Below are positions 6,996 through 16,516 of a DNA stretch of 64,000 nt, in pieces. Each line of letters starts with the position of its first letter. Positions within the stretch are counted from its first letter, which is position 1. The notes below the pieces were generated by a model. It was not told where the DNA came from. It did no database searches and was given only the letters and a program-made list of their open reading frames with translations. This DNA comes from Achromobacter aloeverae (GTDB lineage: Bacteria; Pseudomonadota; Gammaproteobacteria; Burkholderiales; Burkholderiaceae_B), in contig NZ_PYAL01000007.1 in assembly GCF_004121055.1 (NCBI RefSeq), forward strand, positions 1 to 64,000, written 5' to 3'. The translations under genes and the position numbers were made by a program.

Positions 6996-8501
6996 ATGGA
7001 ATTGCTTGATCACCTGATGATGGGTTTCGGCGTGGCCTTCACGCCCGAGAACCTGCTCTACGCCCTGATGGGTTGTATCCTGGGCACCCTGATCGGCGTG
7101 CTGCCGGGCATCGGCCCGGTCCCGACCATCGCCATGCTGCTGCCCATTACCTATGTGCTGCCGCCCGTGGCCGGCCTGATCATGCTGGCCGGCATTTACT
7201 ACGGCGCCCAGTACGGCGGGTCGACCACCGCCATCCTGGTGGCGTTGCCAGGGGAGACATCGGCGGTGGTGACCGTGCTGGACGGGCACCAGATGGCACG
7301 CAATGGACGCGCGGGCGCCGCGCTGGCCATCGCCGCCCTGGGTTCGTTCTTCGCCGGTTGCGTGGCCACCCTGCTGCTGGCCGCCTTCGCGCCCCCGCTG
7401 GCCGAAGTCGCCTTCAAGTTCGGTCCCGCCGAATACTTCTCGCTGATGTGCCTGGGCCTGGTCGGCGCGGTGGTGCTGGCGTCGGGCTCCCTGCCCAAGG
7501 CCATCGCGATGATCATCCTGGGTCTGCTGCTGGGCATGGTCGGCACCGACGTGAACTCGGGCGTGGCTCGCTTCGACTTCGGCATCCCGGAACTGCAGGA
7601 CGGCATCGACTTCGCCATCGTCGCCATGGGCGTGTTCGGCTTCGCCGAAATCATGACCAACCTGGAGCAGAAGGAAAACCGCGTCGACATCACCGACAAG
7701 ATCGGCTCGCTCTACCCCAACAAGGAAGAGTTCAAGGAAGCCTGGCCCGCCGTGGTGCGCGGCACGGCCCTGGGTTCGGCCCTGGGCATCCTGCCCGGCG
7801 GCGGCGCGGTGCTGTCCTCGTTCGCGTCCTACACGCTGGAAAAGAAGATCGCCAAGGAGCCGCAGCGCTTCGGCAAGGGCCACCCAGCCGGCCTGGCGGG
7901 TCCGGAATCGGCCAATAACGCGGCCGCCCAGACCTCCTTCATTCCCCTGCTGACCCTGGGCATCCCGGGCAACGCGGTGATGGCGCTGATGGTGGGTGCG
8001 ATGACCATCCACAACATCCAGCCCGGCCCGCAGGTGATGAGCAGCCACCCGCAACTCTTCTGGGGCCTCATCGCCTCGATGTGGATCGGCAACCTGATGC
8101 TGGTGGTCCTGAACCTGCCGCTGATCGGCCTGTGGGTGAAGCTGCTCAAGGTGCCCTACCGCGTGCTGTACCCGGCCATCCTGGTGTTCTGCACGATCGG
8201 TGTGTACTCGTTGAACTACAACACCTTCGACATCATGACGACCGCGGCCTTTGGCGTGATCGGCTATGTCTGGTCCAAGCTGAAGTGCGAAGGCGCGCCC
8301 CTGCTGCTGGGCCTGGTGCTGGGTCCCATGATGGAAGAAAACTTCCGTCGCGCCCTGCTGCTGTCGCGTGGCGACTTCACGACCTTCGTCACCCGTCCGC
8401 TGTCGGCCAGCCTGCTGGCCCTGGCGATCGCGCTGATCATCGTCGTGGCCCTGCCCTCGATCCGCAAGAAGCGCGAGGAAACCTTCGTCGAAGAAGGCTG
8501 A
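6996..8501 (+). CDS. tctA: TctA-family large membrane subunit of a tripartite tricarboxylate transporter
   Basis: The 501-residue protein has about 12 predicted helices and the duplicated glycine-rich motifs of the family: LIGVLPGIGPVPTIAMLLP near residues 30-48 and LGILPGGGAVLSSFASY near 264-280. It forms the transport pathway with TctB. The substrate cannot be read from the sequence; citrate and other di- and tricarboxylates are typical. A strong terminator follows at 8543-8569. A second, related tctA lies at 12774-14291 on the other strand. Confidence 0.93.
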   Translation: MELLDHLMMGFGVAFTPENLLYALMGCILGTLIGVLPGIGPVPTIAMLLPITYVLPPVAGLIMLAGIYYGAQYGGSTTAILVALPGETSAVVTVLDGHQMARNGRAGAALAIAALGSFFAGCVATLLLAAFAPPLAEVAFKFGPAEYFSLMCLGLVGAVVLASGSLPKAIAMIILGLLLGMVGTDVNSGVARFDFGIPELQDGIDFAIVAMGVFGFAEIMTNLEQKENRVDITDKIGSLYPNKEEFKEAWPAVVRGTALGSALGILPGGGAVLSSFASYTLEKKIAKEPQRFGKGHPAGLAGPESANNAAAQTSFIPLLTLGIPGNAVMALMVGAMTIHNIQPGPQVMSSHPQLFWGLIASMWIGNLMLVVLNLPLIGLWVKLLKVPYRVLYPAILVFCTIGVYSLNYNTFDIMTTAAFGVIGYVWSKLKCEGAPLLLGLVLGPMMEENFRRALLLSRGDFTTFVTRPLSASLLALAIALIIVVALPSIRKKREETFVEEG

Positions 8502-8542
8502 AGCGCTGGCGGGCCGGTCACGGCCCGCTCGGCACCCTTTTC

Positions 8543-8569
8543 AAGGGCACCGCAAGGTGCCCTTTTTTT
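8543..8569 (+). terminator. Rho-independent terminator of the first tctBA operon
   Basis: AAGGGCACC (8543-8551), loop GCAA, GGTGCCCTT (8556-8564), with a seven-T run at 8563-8569. The perfect GC-rich stem, stable tetraloop and T tract are textbook features. Confidence 0.92.
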
Positions 8570-8712
8570 GTCTGGAGGCGGCGCCGGAAAAAATGCGCCG
8601 GCCCGGACGCGGCCCCGCAGGCACGGCCTGCCGCTGAATTGGTGCAGCGCACACAATCGCTTACGCTAAAGTACGGGTTTACCCCGTACCCGTCTCCGTC
8701 CCGAGCCCCCCT

Positions 8713-10317
8713 ATGACCTTCGACTGGCACAACCCTTACCGCACCACCCGCGTCCCCGTCTTCGCCCGCAATGTCGTTGCCACGTCGCAGCCCCTGGCTG
8801 CCCAGGCCGGACTGCGCGTCCTGGAGCGCGGCGGCAATGCGGTGGACGCGGCCATTGCCGCCGCGGCCGTATTGACGCTGGCCGAACCTGTCAGCAACGG
8901 CCTGGGCTCGGATTGCTTCGCCATCGTGTGGGACGGCGCCCGCCTGCATGGCATGAATGCCTCGGGCCGCGCGCCGTCGGCCTGGTGCGTGGACTACTTC
9001 AAGCGCAAGCACAACGGCGCCATTCCCATGCGGGGCTGGGACAGCGTGACCGTGCCGGGCTGCGTCGCGGGCTGGGCCGCCCTGCACGAGAAAATGGGCA
9101 GCCTGGCATTCGCCGACGTGCTGGCGCCCGCCATCGAGTACGCCGAGCGCGGCTGCGCGGTGTCACCCGTCGTGCACCAGAAATGGGCCGCGCAGGCCGA
9201 CAGCCTGCAACCGCTGCCCGGCTTCGCCGAGCATTTCCTGCCGCGCGGCCGGCCGCCCGCGATCGGCGAAAACTTCGTCCTCAAGGGCGCGGCCGATACG
9301 CTCAAGCGCATCGCCGCCACCGGCGGCCGCGACTTCTATGAAGGGGAGACGGCGCACAAGCTGGTCGCGCATGCGCAGGCGCACGATGCCGCGATGGCGC
9401 TGTCCGACCTGCGCGACTACAAGCCCGAATGGGTCACGCCGCTCGCGCAGGCCTATCGTGGCCATACCCTGCACCAGATACCGCCCAATGGCCAGGGCAT
9501 CGCGGCCCTGATCGCGCTGGGCATCCTGCAGCATTTCGACGTGGCGGCGCGTCCGGTGGACCATCCCGATACGCAGCATCTGCTGATCGAGGCCATGAAG
9601 CTGGCTTTCGCCGACGTCTATGCCCACGTGGGCGATGCCGCGCACATGGAACTGAGCGCGGACACGCTGCTGGACCCGGCCTATCTGGCTGAGCGCGCAC
9701 GCCTGATCGACATGAACCGCGCCCAGAACTTCAGCACCGGCCATGCGCCCCGCGGCGGCACCGTCTACCTGACCGCCGCCGACCGCAACGGCATGATGGT
9801 CAGCTTCATCCAGTCCAACTACATGGGCTTCGGGTCGGGCGTGGTGGTGCCGGGCACGGGCGTCAGCCTGCAGAACCGCGGCCACGGCTTCAGCATGCAG
9901 CCCGGCCATGCCAATGTCGTCGCGGGCGGCAAGCGCCCTTTCCACACCATCATCCCCGGTTTCCTGATGCGCGACGGCGCGCCGGTGATGAGCTTCGGCG
10001 TGATGGGCGGGAACATGCAGCCGCAAGGACATATGCAGACCCTGGTGCGCATGCTGGACTATGGGCAGCAGCCGCAGGCCGCTTGCGATGCGCCCCGCTG
10101 GAAATGGAATCACGGACGCTCGGTGGACGTCGAGGCCGCGATGCCCGCGGCCGTGCAGGAAGCCCTGCGCGCCCGCGGCCATGTGCTGGAGGGCCTGGAC
10201 GACCCGTACATGGACTTCGGGTCCGGCCAGTTCATCTGGCGGCTGGGGGATCCGGCCGTCGACGGCTATGTCGCCGCCAGCGACAGCCGCCGCGATGGCT
10301 TGGCCGCGGGGTTCTGA
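8713..10317 (+). CDS. Gamma-glutamyltransferase family protein (Ntn hydrolase)
   Basis: The 534-residue protein has the family fold of an autocleaving Ntn hydrolase. The predicted nucleophile is Thr350 in PRGGTVYLTAADRNG, so cleavage would give subunits of about 349 and 185 residues. A conserved LERGGNAVDAAIAAA helix lies near residues 37-51. No signal peptide is seen, unlike periplasmic GGT, which places it with the cytoplasmic YwrD-like branch. That branch may act on other gamma-glutamyl or acylase substrates. It sits alone between two terminator-like hairpins with tctBA upstream, so the true substrate is uncertain. Confidence 0.85.
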   Translation: MTFDWHNPYRTTRVPVFARNVVATSQPLAAQAGLRVLERGGNAVDAAIAAAAVLTLAEPVSNGLGSDCFAIVWDGARLHGMNASGRAPSAWCVDYFKRKHNGAIPMRGWDSVTVPGCVAGWAALHEKMGSLAFADVLAPAIEYAERGCAVSPVVHQKWAAQADSLQPLPGFAEHFLPRGRPPAIGENFVLKGAADTLKRIAATGGRDFYEGETAHKLVAHAQAHDAAMALSDLRDYKPEWVTPLAQAYRGHTLHQIPPNGQGIAALIALGILQHFDVAARPVDHPDTQHLLIEAMKLAFADVYAHVGDAAHMELSADTLLDPAYLAERARLIDMNRAQNFSTGHAPRGGTVYLTAADRNGMMVSFIQSNYMGFGSGVVVPGTGVSLQNRGHGFSMQPGHANVVAGGKRPFHTIIPGFLMRDGAPVMSFGVMGGNMQPQGHMQTLVRMLDYGQQPQAACDAPRWKWNHGRSVDVEAAMPAAVQEALRARGHVLEGLDDPYMDFGSGQFIWRLGDPAVDGYVAASDSRRDGLAAGF

Positions 10318-10556
10318 ATGCCCTTGAATGCCCGCCAGCCGGGACGACACCCGGCAAGGATCGGCCGGCGCGCGGCGACGACGGCCATGACCGTCCCTGG
10401 CGCTTGCCCTGGCCGCGTCATCGCCGTAAGGTACGGCTCCTGAGAAACACCTCTACACACGCACCGCGCGCGGCGCGACGCGATGGCGGCAAGGCCACGG
10501 TATTCGGTCCGCCGCGGCAATTCACGGCTACCTAGCCTTCTATCCGGAGATTATGC

Positions 10557-11462
10557 ATGGCATCCATCGGCACCAAGACCTACGACACCGTCGCCCCCAA
10601 GAAAGTAGCCTTCCTCGGCCTGGGCGTCATGGGCTTCCCCATGGCGGGACACCTGGCGCGCGCCGGCCACGCCGTGACGGTCTACAACCGCACGGCGGCC
10701 AAGGCACAGGACTGGGTCAAGGAATTCGGCGGCAAGGCCGGGGCCACCCCGCGTGAAGCCGCGGCGGGCGCCGACATCGTTTTCGCCTGCGTCGGCAACG
10801 ACGACGACCTGCGCAGCGTGGTGCTGGGGGCGGACGGCGCCTTCGCCGGCATGGCCAAGGGCGCGGTCTTCGTCGACCACACGACCGCTTCGGCCGATGT
10901 CGCCCGCGAGCTGTACGCGCAAGCGCGCAAACAGGAACTGCAATTCGTCGACGGCCCCGTCTCGGGCGGCCAGGCAGGCGCGGTCAACGGCGTGCTGACC
11001 GTGATGTGCGGCGGCGAGCCGGCGGTCTTCGACGCCATCAAGCCGGTCGCGCAGGCCTTCGGGCGCGCGGTCACGCTGGTGGGCCAGCCCGGCGCCGGTC
11101 AGCTGGCGAAGATGGTGAACCAGATCTGCATCGCCGGCCTGGTGCAAGGCCTGTCGGAGGGCGTGGCCTTCGGCCAGGCCGCGGGCCTGGACATGAAGCT
11201 GGTGCTGGACGTGATCAGCAAGGGCGCCGCGCAAAGCTGGCAAATGGAAAACCGTGGCGGCACGATGGTCGACGACAAGTTCGACTTCGGCTTCGCGGTC
11301 GACTGGATGCGCAAGGACCTGGGCCTGGTGCTGGCCGAAGCCCGCCACAACGGCGCGCGCGTGCCGGTGACCGCCCTGGTCGACCAGTTCTATGCCGACG
11401 TGCAGAAGATGGGCGGCGGTCGCTGGGACACGTCCAGCCTGGTCAAGCGCCTGCGGGATTGA
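10557..11462 (+). CDS. NAD(P)-dependent beta-hydroxyacid dehydrogenase (tartronate semialdehyde reductase / GarR-GlxR type)
   Basis: The 301-residue protein belongs to the 3-hydroxyisobutyrate dehydrogenase family. The Rossmann motif KVAFLGLGVMGFPMAGHLA lies at about 16-34, the substrate-binding VDGPVSGGQAGA near 129-140, and the catalytic Lys in GQLAKMVNQ. GarR or GlxR members reduce tartronate semialdehyde to glycerate, but paralogues act on other beta-hydroxyacids. GGAGA sits 6 bases before the ATG. It is convergent with a hydroxypyruvate reductase-like gene, which fits glyoxylate metabolism. A stem at 11471-11487 lies between their stops. Confidence 0.85.
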   Translation: MASIGTKTYDTVAPKKVAFLGLGVMGFPMAGHLARAGHAVTVYNRTAAKAQDWVKEFGGKAGATPREAAAGADIVFACVGNDDDLRSVVLGADGAFAGMAKGAVFVDHTTASADVARELYAQARKQELQFVDGPVSGGQAGAVNGVLTVMCGGEPAVFDAIKPVAQAFGRAVTLVGQPGAGQLAKMVNQICIAGLVQGLSEGVAFGQAAGLDMKLVLDVISKGAAQSWQMENRGGTMVDDKFDFGFAVDWMRKDLGLVLAEARHNGARVPVTALVDQFYADVQKMGGGRWDTSSLVKRLRD

Positions 11463-11501
11463 GGGCGACGGGGCGGCCACGCCGCCCTGCCCCACGCGGC
11501 C

Positions 11502-12431
11502 TCAATAGCCGCGTTCGCGCGCGACCACGCCGGTGAACGGTTCGCCGCGCGCCATCTGGCGGATCTTGCCGGCGATCTGCACGATGGTTTCCTCGCGCAG
11601 GGTGCTGGCCGCGATGTGCGGCGTGACATGCACGCGTGGATGCTTCCACAGGCCGCTGCCGGCCGGCAGCGGTTCCGTGCGGAACACGTCCAGCGACGCG
11701 CTGTCCAGGCGGCCTTCCTCCAGCAGCGCGAGGATGTCGTCTTCTTTCTGGTGCTCGCCGCGCCCCACGTTGATCAGGTGGGCATGAGGCAGCAGTTGGC
11801 TCAACGTGGCGCGGTTCAGGATGCCTTCCGTTTCCGGCGTCAGCGGCAGCACGTTGACCAGGACGCGCGTGCGCGCCAGGAAGGCCGGCAATTGGTCCAT
11901 GCCGGAATATGCCTGCACGCCATCGATGGCGCGCGGGCTGCGCGACCAGCCGGCCACCGGATATTCGAAGGCCGCCAGCGCTTCGGCCACCCGGGAGCCC
12001 ACCGCGCCCAGGCCCAGCACGCCCACGGGCCATTGCTCGCGGCGCAGGCCCTCCAGCGGGTCCCAGCGGCCCGCGGCCTGATCGGCCTCGTAGCGGGCGA
12101 ACGAGCGCGACTCGCGCCATAGCGCGTACAGCACGTACTCGGCCATTTGCACGGACATGCCCGCGTCTTCCAGGCGCACGATTTGCACGTGCGGGGGGAT
12201 TTCCGGCATCTTCAGCAGCGCGTCCACGCCGGCGCCCAGATTGAACACGGCCTTCAGGTTGGTCTCGTGCTTGAACAGTTCAGCCGGCGGCTTCCACACC
12301 AGCGCCACGTCGGCATTGGACGGCGGGCCGGCAGGATCCCACACCGATATCTTGAAATCGGGCATTTCGGCTTGCAGGCCAGGCAGCCATTCGTCGGGAT
12401 TGCGATGGGGAAGCGCGAAAAGTACGTGCAT
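11502..12431 (-). CDS. ghrA: D-2-hydroxyacid dehydrogenase, GhrA-like glyoxylate/hydroxypyruvate reductase
   Basis: The 309-residue protein has the NAD(P)-binding motif GVLGLGAVGSRVAEALAAF in the middle, LINVGRGEHQ with the catalytic Arg region downstream, and a C-terminal HVTPHIAAST containing the catalytic His. The overall pattern (MHVLFALPHRNPDEWLPGLQ start, VFNLGAGVDALL) resembles GhrA, which reduces glyoxylate and hydroxypyruvate. The start at 12431 is the first Met that fits the domain. The frame continues upstream but without homology-like sequence. A weak Shine-Dalgarno precedes it. Confidence 0.85.
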   Translation of the reverse strand: MHVLFALPHRNPDEWLPGLQAEMPDFKISVWDPAGPPSNADVALVWKPPAELFKHETNLKAVFNLGAGVDALLKMPEIPPHVQIVRLEDAGMSVQMAEYVLYALWRESRSFARYEADQAAGRWDPLEGLRREQWPVGVLGLGAVGSRVAEALAAFEYPVAGWSRSPRAIDGVQAYSGMDQLPAFLARTRVLVNVLPLTPETEGILNRATLSQLLPHAHLINVGRGEHQKEDDILALLEEGRLDSASLDVFRTEPLPAGSGLWKHPRVHVTPHIAASTLREETIVQIAGKIRQMARGEPFTGVVARERGY

Positions 12432-12773
12432 GGGGAATCCGGTTGAACGATGTGACGATGGAAGTGCAAAACCATACCACGCTGAGGCAGGCGGCCAGCC
12501 TGATGGCTCGCGAATCCGAACAGCAAATGCCGCCGCTACGCGGCGGCATTGCCAGAGGAAGACCTGTGCTCCGCACGGGCCTTCCCTTGCATCCGCTCGT
12601 ACTGCCTCGTCATTAAAGACTGTCGAACCTGTCGGCGAACGCACCTCGCCAAGAAAAAAGACCTGTGCAATGCACAGGTCTCCTAGATCGAGGACACCGC
12701 GGATCCGGGTCCCCCGGTCCGCTGGTGTCGCCCCCTGGGGGGCCGCGCTTCGCGCGGTAGGGGGGGGCGTTCC
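12432..12773. other. Intergenic region between ghrA-like and tctA genes with a minus-strand terminator
   Basis: About 340 bases without a gene. The right part holds the terminator of the tctA operon (12653-12680) and a second GC-rich stem around 12697-12730. The left part should contain the promoter of the ghrA-like gene, but no convincing -35/-10 pair was found. Confidence 0.6.
12653..12680 (-). terminator. Rho-independent terminator of the second tct operon
   Basis: GACCTGTGCA (12660-12669) and TGCACAGGTC (12671-12680) form a perfect 10-base stem. On the minus strand it is followed by a T-run (the A tract at 12653-12658). It lies about 95 bases beyond the tctA stop. Confidence 0.85.
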
Positions 12774-14291
12774 TCAAGCTGTTTTCGGCAGCATATCCTT
12801 CTTGCCCTTGCCCTTGCGCAGGCGGGCCCAGATCTGCACGACGATCAGCAGGGCGCTGGCCGCGACGAACCAGGCGCTGATCGGACGCTGGATGAAGATC
12901 ATCATGTCGCCGCGCGACAGCAGCAGGGCGCGACGGAAGTTTTCTTCGACCATGGGACCGAGCACGAAGCCCAGCAGGATCGGGGCAACCGAGAAGTCCA
13001 ACGCCATCAGCAAGGCGCCGATGACACCGAAGGCCAGCACTTCCCAGATCTGGAACAAGCTGTTCTGCGTCGAGAACACACCCACCGCGATGAAGAACAG
13101 CGCGGACGGGAACAGGTACTTGTACGGCACCTTGAGCAGCTTCACCCACACGCCGATCAGCGGCACGTTCAGGACGATCAGCAGCACGTTACCCACCCAG
13201 AAGCTGGCGATCAGGCCCCAGAAGATGTCCGGGTGCTCGGTGATCAGCTGCGGGCCGGGCTGGATGCCCTGGATCAGCAACGCGCCCAGGATCAGCGCCA
13301 TCACCGCGTCGCCGGGGATGCCCAGGCTCATCGTCGGGATGAAGTCGACCTGCGTCTTCGAGTGCGAAGAGGCTTCGGGAGCGGCCACGCCAGCCAGCAT
13401 GCCGGTGCCGAAACGCTCAGGCGTCTTCGAGACCTTGCGCTCCAGCGCGTAGGCGATGAAGGTGGTGATGGTCGGACCGGTGCCGGGCATGGCGCCGAAC
13501 AGCGTACCCACCAGCGTGCCGCGCACCATCGGCATGAAAGCCTGCTTCATTTCAGCCATGGAAGGCCGCATGTCGCGCAGCTTCAGCTTGGTCGAGGTGC
13601 TGATGATGGACATCTTGTTGACGCTGACCAGGAAGTCGGCGGCGCCGAACAGGCCCATCGAGATCGCCACCAGCTCCAGGCCGTCGGACAGGTCCAGCAG
13701 CCCGAAGGAGAAGCGGATGGTGCCGGTGTTGACGTCGGTACCGACCACGCCGCACAGCAGGCCGAACAAGGTCATCGCCACGCCCTTCAGGGGCGAACCG
13801 CGCGACATCGTGGCGCCCGCCAGCAGGCCCAGCAGCATGATGGAGAAGATTTCCGTCGGGCCGAACTTGAAGGCGACTTCCACCAGCAGCGGCGAGCAGA
13901 AGATCATCACGATGATGCCGACCGAAGCGGCAAAGAACGACGAAATCATCGTGATGCCCAATGCCGTGCCGCCCTTGCCGGCCTTGGTCATGGGATACCC
14001 GTCCAGACACGTCACCGCATGCGGCGGGTGCGAAGGCAGGTTCAGCAGGATCGCGCCGATCGCGCCGCCGTACTGCGAGCCGTAGAAAATACCGGCCAGC
14101 ATCAGGATGGCGGGCACCGGGTGCATCACATAGGTGAGCGGCAGCAGGATCGAGATGGCCGACAGCGCGCCCATGCCGGGCAGCACGCCGATGAGGTTAC
14201 CCACCAGCACGCCGAAGAACGACCACATCAGGTTATGGGGTTCGAACGCGACGCCAAAACCGTACCAAAGGTCAATTAGTGCTTGATGCAT
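12774..14291 (-). CDS. tctA: TctA-family large membrane subunit (second copy)
   Basis: The 505-residue protein shows the same glycine-rich duplicated motifs as the other copy (LIGVLPGMGALSAISILLP near residues 28-46 and LFGAMPGTGPTITTFIAY in the second half) and about 12 predicted helices. The ATG at 14291 follows the tctB stop by 5 bases, so the pair is translationally close. It is part of a run tctD, tctE, tctB, tctA read on the minus strand, the same components as the Salmonella tricarboxylate system but without tctC. Confidence 0.92.
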   Translation of the reverse strand: MHQALIDLWYGFGVAFEPHNLMWSFFGVLVGNLIGVLPGMGALSAISILLPLTYVMHPVPAILMLAGIFYGSQYGGAIGAILLNLPSHPPHAVTCLDGYPMTKAGKGGTALGITMISSFFAASVGIIVMIFCSPLLVEVAFKFGPTEIFSIMLLGLLAGATMSRGSPLKGVAMTLFGLLCGVVGTDVNTGTIRFSFGLLDLSDGLELVAISMGLFGAADFLVSVNKMSIISTSTKLKLRDMRPSMAEMKQAFMPMVRGTLVGTLFGAMPGTGPTITTFIAYALERKVSKTPERFGTGMLAGVAAPEASSHSKTQVDFIPTMSLGIPGDAVMALILGALLIQGIQPGPQLITEHPDIFWGLIASFWVGNVLLIVLNVPLIGVWVKLLKVPYKYLFPSALFFIAVGVFSTQNSLFQIWEVLAFGVIGALLMALDFSVAPILLGFVLGPMVEENFRRALLLSRGDMMIFIQRPISAWFVAASALLIVVQIWARLRKGKGKKDMLPKTA

Positions 14292-14296
14292 GGCGA

Positions 14297-14773
14297 TCAA
14301 CCCCAACGAAACAGCGGAAGCTGCAGTTGCAGCGCCCACCAGAACACGACGATGGCGATGACTACCATGGCCAAGGACAGCAGAACCGCCTGGAAGATCG
14401 TGTTCTTACGATCGCCAAGGGCCGCAATGAAAGTAATGGCGAACGTCGCCGGCAGCAGGCCGCCGTATTCACCGAAGCCGATAAACGCCACGATACTGAG
14501 CAGGATGCAAATGCCCCCGCGCAGGTCAGGCATGCCATGGGCGTGGCCGCCCGGGACTTGTTCCGCCGGCTTATCCGAACGTGCGCCTAGCGCGATCAGG
14601 ATGCCGGTGAGTACCAGCAAGCCTCCGACAGCCGCCGGGAAGAATCCCGGTCCCATGTGGCTCAGCGAGCCGACGTTATAGCTCATGCCGCCATAAATCG
14701 CCCCCAAGCCAGTCAGGACCATCAGGGCGCCGCCGTAATAGTCCTTGTTAATTGTTCTTTTGGATGTTTCCAC
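14297..14773 (-). CDS. tctB: TctB-family small membrane subunit (second copy)
   Basis: Four predicted helices and the MGPGFFPAAVGGLLVLTGIL motif identify TctB. I place the start at a GTG (14773) because GGAGG lies exactly 6 bases upstream, giving 158 residues beginning VETSKRTINKDYYGG. The frame is open upstream to 14842, but that N-terminus has no family character and no ribosome-binding site. Downstream of the TctDE-like two-component genes and upstream of tctA. Confidence 0.87.
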   Translation of the reverse strand: METSKRTINKDYYGGALMVLTGLGAIYGGMSYNVGSLSHMGPGFFPAAVGGLLVLTGILIALGARSDKPAEQVPGGHAHGMPDLRGGICILLSIVAFIGFGEYGGLLPATFAITFIAALGDRKNTIFQAVLLSLAMVVIAIVVFWWALQLQLPLFRWG

Positions 14774-14883
14774 CGCAATCCTCCGAAAACCAGGGCTCGA
14801 ACCTGCCCGTGGGAAATGCCCGGTTGAGCATGCCCCTCTCACAACCCATGTGAGCCTGGAACGGAGAATAAGGAGGGAAGCTG

Positions 14884-16473
14884 CTAATCCGCTTTCTTTA
14901 TGCTGTCTAGACCCTGAATCACAGGGTTATCCCTTAAGAGGGGAATCCATAATATGGCGCAAAGGCCAACCCCGCCCTGGGCGTTGGGCTCGCCATCCCG
15001 CAGCAGGATGTCGCCGCCGTTGCGCCGCGCATAGGCGCGCGCGATGGCCAGTCCCAGCCCCGATCCGCTGGAGGCGCGCTGTCCGGTGTCGGCGCCCGCG
15101 CGATCGAAACGTTCGAACGCGCGCGCGCGTAGCGCGGGCTCCAGGCCGGGTCCGTTGTCGGCCACGCGCACCTCGATACGGTCCCCGGCACGGACCACCG
15201 AAACCGTGATCTGCGCGCCGGGCGGCGCGTAGTTGACGGCGTTGTGGACCAGGTTGGAAAGGGCTTCATGCAGTTCGACCTCGCTGCCGGCCACCGCCGT
15301 GGCGGCTGTCAGACAGCTTTCGTCACTTTCTGCACCAATCTCGTCGCCTTTGAAATCCTCCGGCACGCCGTCCCAACCGAGATCCTGCTGCTTCTCGTGG
15401 GCCAGCGGCAGGTATTGCAAGACGACATCCCGTGCCAGGGCGTTGATGTCGAGGATATTATGCTGTGTTACTTCACCCTGGCTGGCATGGGCCAGTTGAA
15501 GCAGTTGCTCGGTCAAGCGCCGGCTACGCCCCAGCTGGGCGATGATGCCGCGCAGCCCCTCGCGTATGCCCTCGGGGTCGCGTTCCCGCAAGGCGTATTG
15601 GGCCTGGGTCAGCATGATGGCCAGGGGCGTGCGCAACTGGTGCGAAGCATCGTCCAGGAACTGCGTCTGTTCCTGGAGCATGCGCCGGTGCCGTTCTATA
15701 TGGTGATTGACGGCCTCGACCAGGGGCGCGACCTCCGAAGGCACGCCGCTGGCATCCAGCGGCGTCTGGTCGTCGGGCGGACGGGCGCGGATGTCGCTGC
15801 GCAAGCGGTTCAGTGGCCGCAGCGCCCACGCCACGCCCCACCAGACCATCAGCACCACCAGCGTCAGCATGCGGGTGTCGCGCAGGAACTCCTGGCGCTG
15901 CGCCGCGCGTTCGGCCTCGATCCGCTTGCTGGTGCTTTCGCCGATCAGGACCAGCACCTGGCGATGAACGCCGTGGTAGTAAAGATCGCGCACGATGGCC
16001 ACCAGGCGCACCGGATCGTCACGATATACGCCGTCGTAGAACACCGGCATGCCGTTGCTGCGGGGCCAGTTGGCCGGCCGCGGCAAATCGGGCATGCCCA
16101 GGAGAGTGCGACCGGCGGACTCCGGCGCGGCCTGCCCGTCGGGCAGGGGCGGGTCGATTTCCTCGATGCGGTAATACTTGCGCAAGCCCGCCCGGGATTC
16201 CAGCATGACCTGGGCGTAAAGAGGCGTCGCCACCTGCAACGCGCCGTCGGCCGTGAATTCGATGCTGCTTTCGAGGACGCGGGCTGGCTCCAGCAAGGCG
16301 CTGTCGTAGGCGTCGTTGGTGATTTCGGAAAGCGTCTGGTAGTCGTTCCAGCTGTCTATGACCAGCAAGGCGACCACACCCGGCAGCAGCAGCATGAAGA
16401 GCAGCGTGCGTATGCCCAGGCGCGGGCGCAGCAGCCGCAACCGGGCCGCGCGGGCGCTAGGCGGGCGAGCCAT
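14884..16473 (-). CDS. tctE: TctE-like sensor histidine kinase
   Basis: The 529-residue membrane kinase has a helix at about 20-40, a periplasmic sensor domain at about 41-200 (2CSK_N/TctE-like), a second helix at 203-218, the phosphoacceptor His278 in DDASHQLRTPLAIM, and an HATPase domain with VADNGPGLEP and SGSGLGLAIARAYARR. It presumably senses an external carboxylate and controls the tctBA genes downstream. An unusual acidic, Ser/Ala-rich stretch (about residues 370-395) sits between the dimerisation and ATPase domains. The gene starts 43 bases after tctD. Confidence 0.9.
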   Translation of the reverse strand: MARPPSARAARLRLLRPRLGIRTLLFMLLLPGVVALLVIDSWNDYQTLSEITNDAYDSALLEPARVLESSIEFTADGALQVATPLYAQVMLESRAGLRKYYRIEEIDPPLPDGQAAPESAGRTLLGMPDLPRPANWPRSNGMPVFYDGVYRDDPVRLVAIVRDLYYHGVHRQVLVLIGESTSKRIEAERAAQRQEFLRDTRMLTLVVLMVWWGVAWALRPLNRLRSDIRARPPDDQTPLDASGVPSEVAPLVEAVNHHIERHRRMLQEQTQFLDDASHQLRTPLAIMLTQAQYALRERDPEGIREGLRGIIAQLGRSRRLTEQLLQLAHASQGEVTQHNILDINALARDVVLQYLPLAHEKQQDLGWDGVPEDFKGDEIGAESDESCLTAATAVAGSEVELHEALSNLVHNAVNYAPPGAQITVSVVRAGDRIEVRVADNGPGLEPALRARAFERFDRAGADTGQRASSGSGLGLAIARAYARRNGGDILLRDGEPNAQGGVGLCAILWIPLLRDNPVIQGLDSIKKAD

Positions 16474-16516
16474 CGCGCCGCGCCCGGATGCCCGGCCTGC
16501 CAGGAACGGCCACGAA

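Noticed and set aside
6525-8054. 509-codon minus-strand frame opposite tctBA
   Set aside because: Shadow of the coding strand: very His/Gly/Gln-rich, no domain, and tctB and tctA on the plus strand are certain.
11471-11487. Intrinsic terminator between the convergent dehydrogenase genes
   Set aside because: GGGCGGC/GCCGCCC is a stable stem, but there is no T-run on either strand; it was not listed as a terminator.
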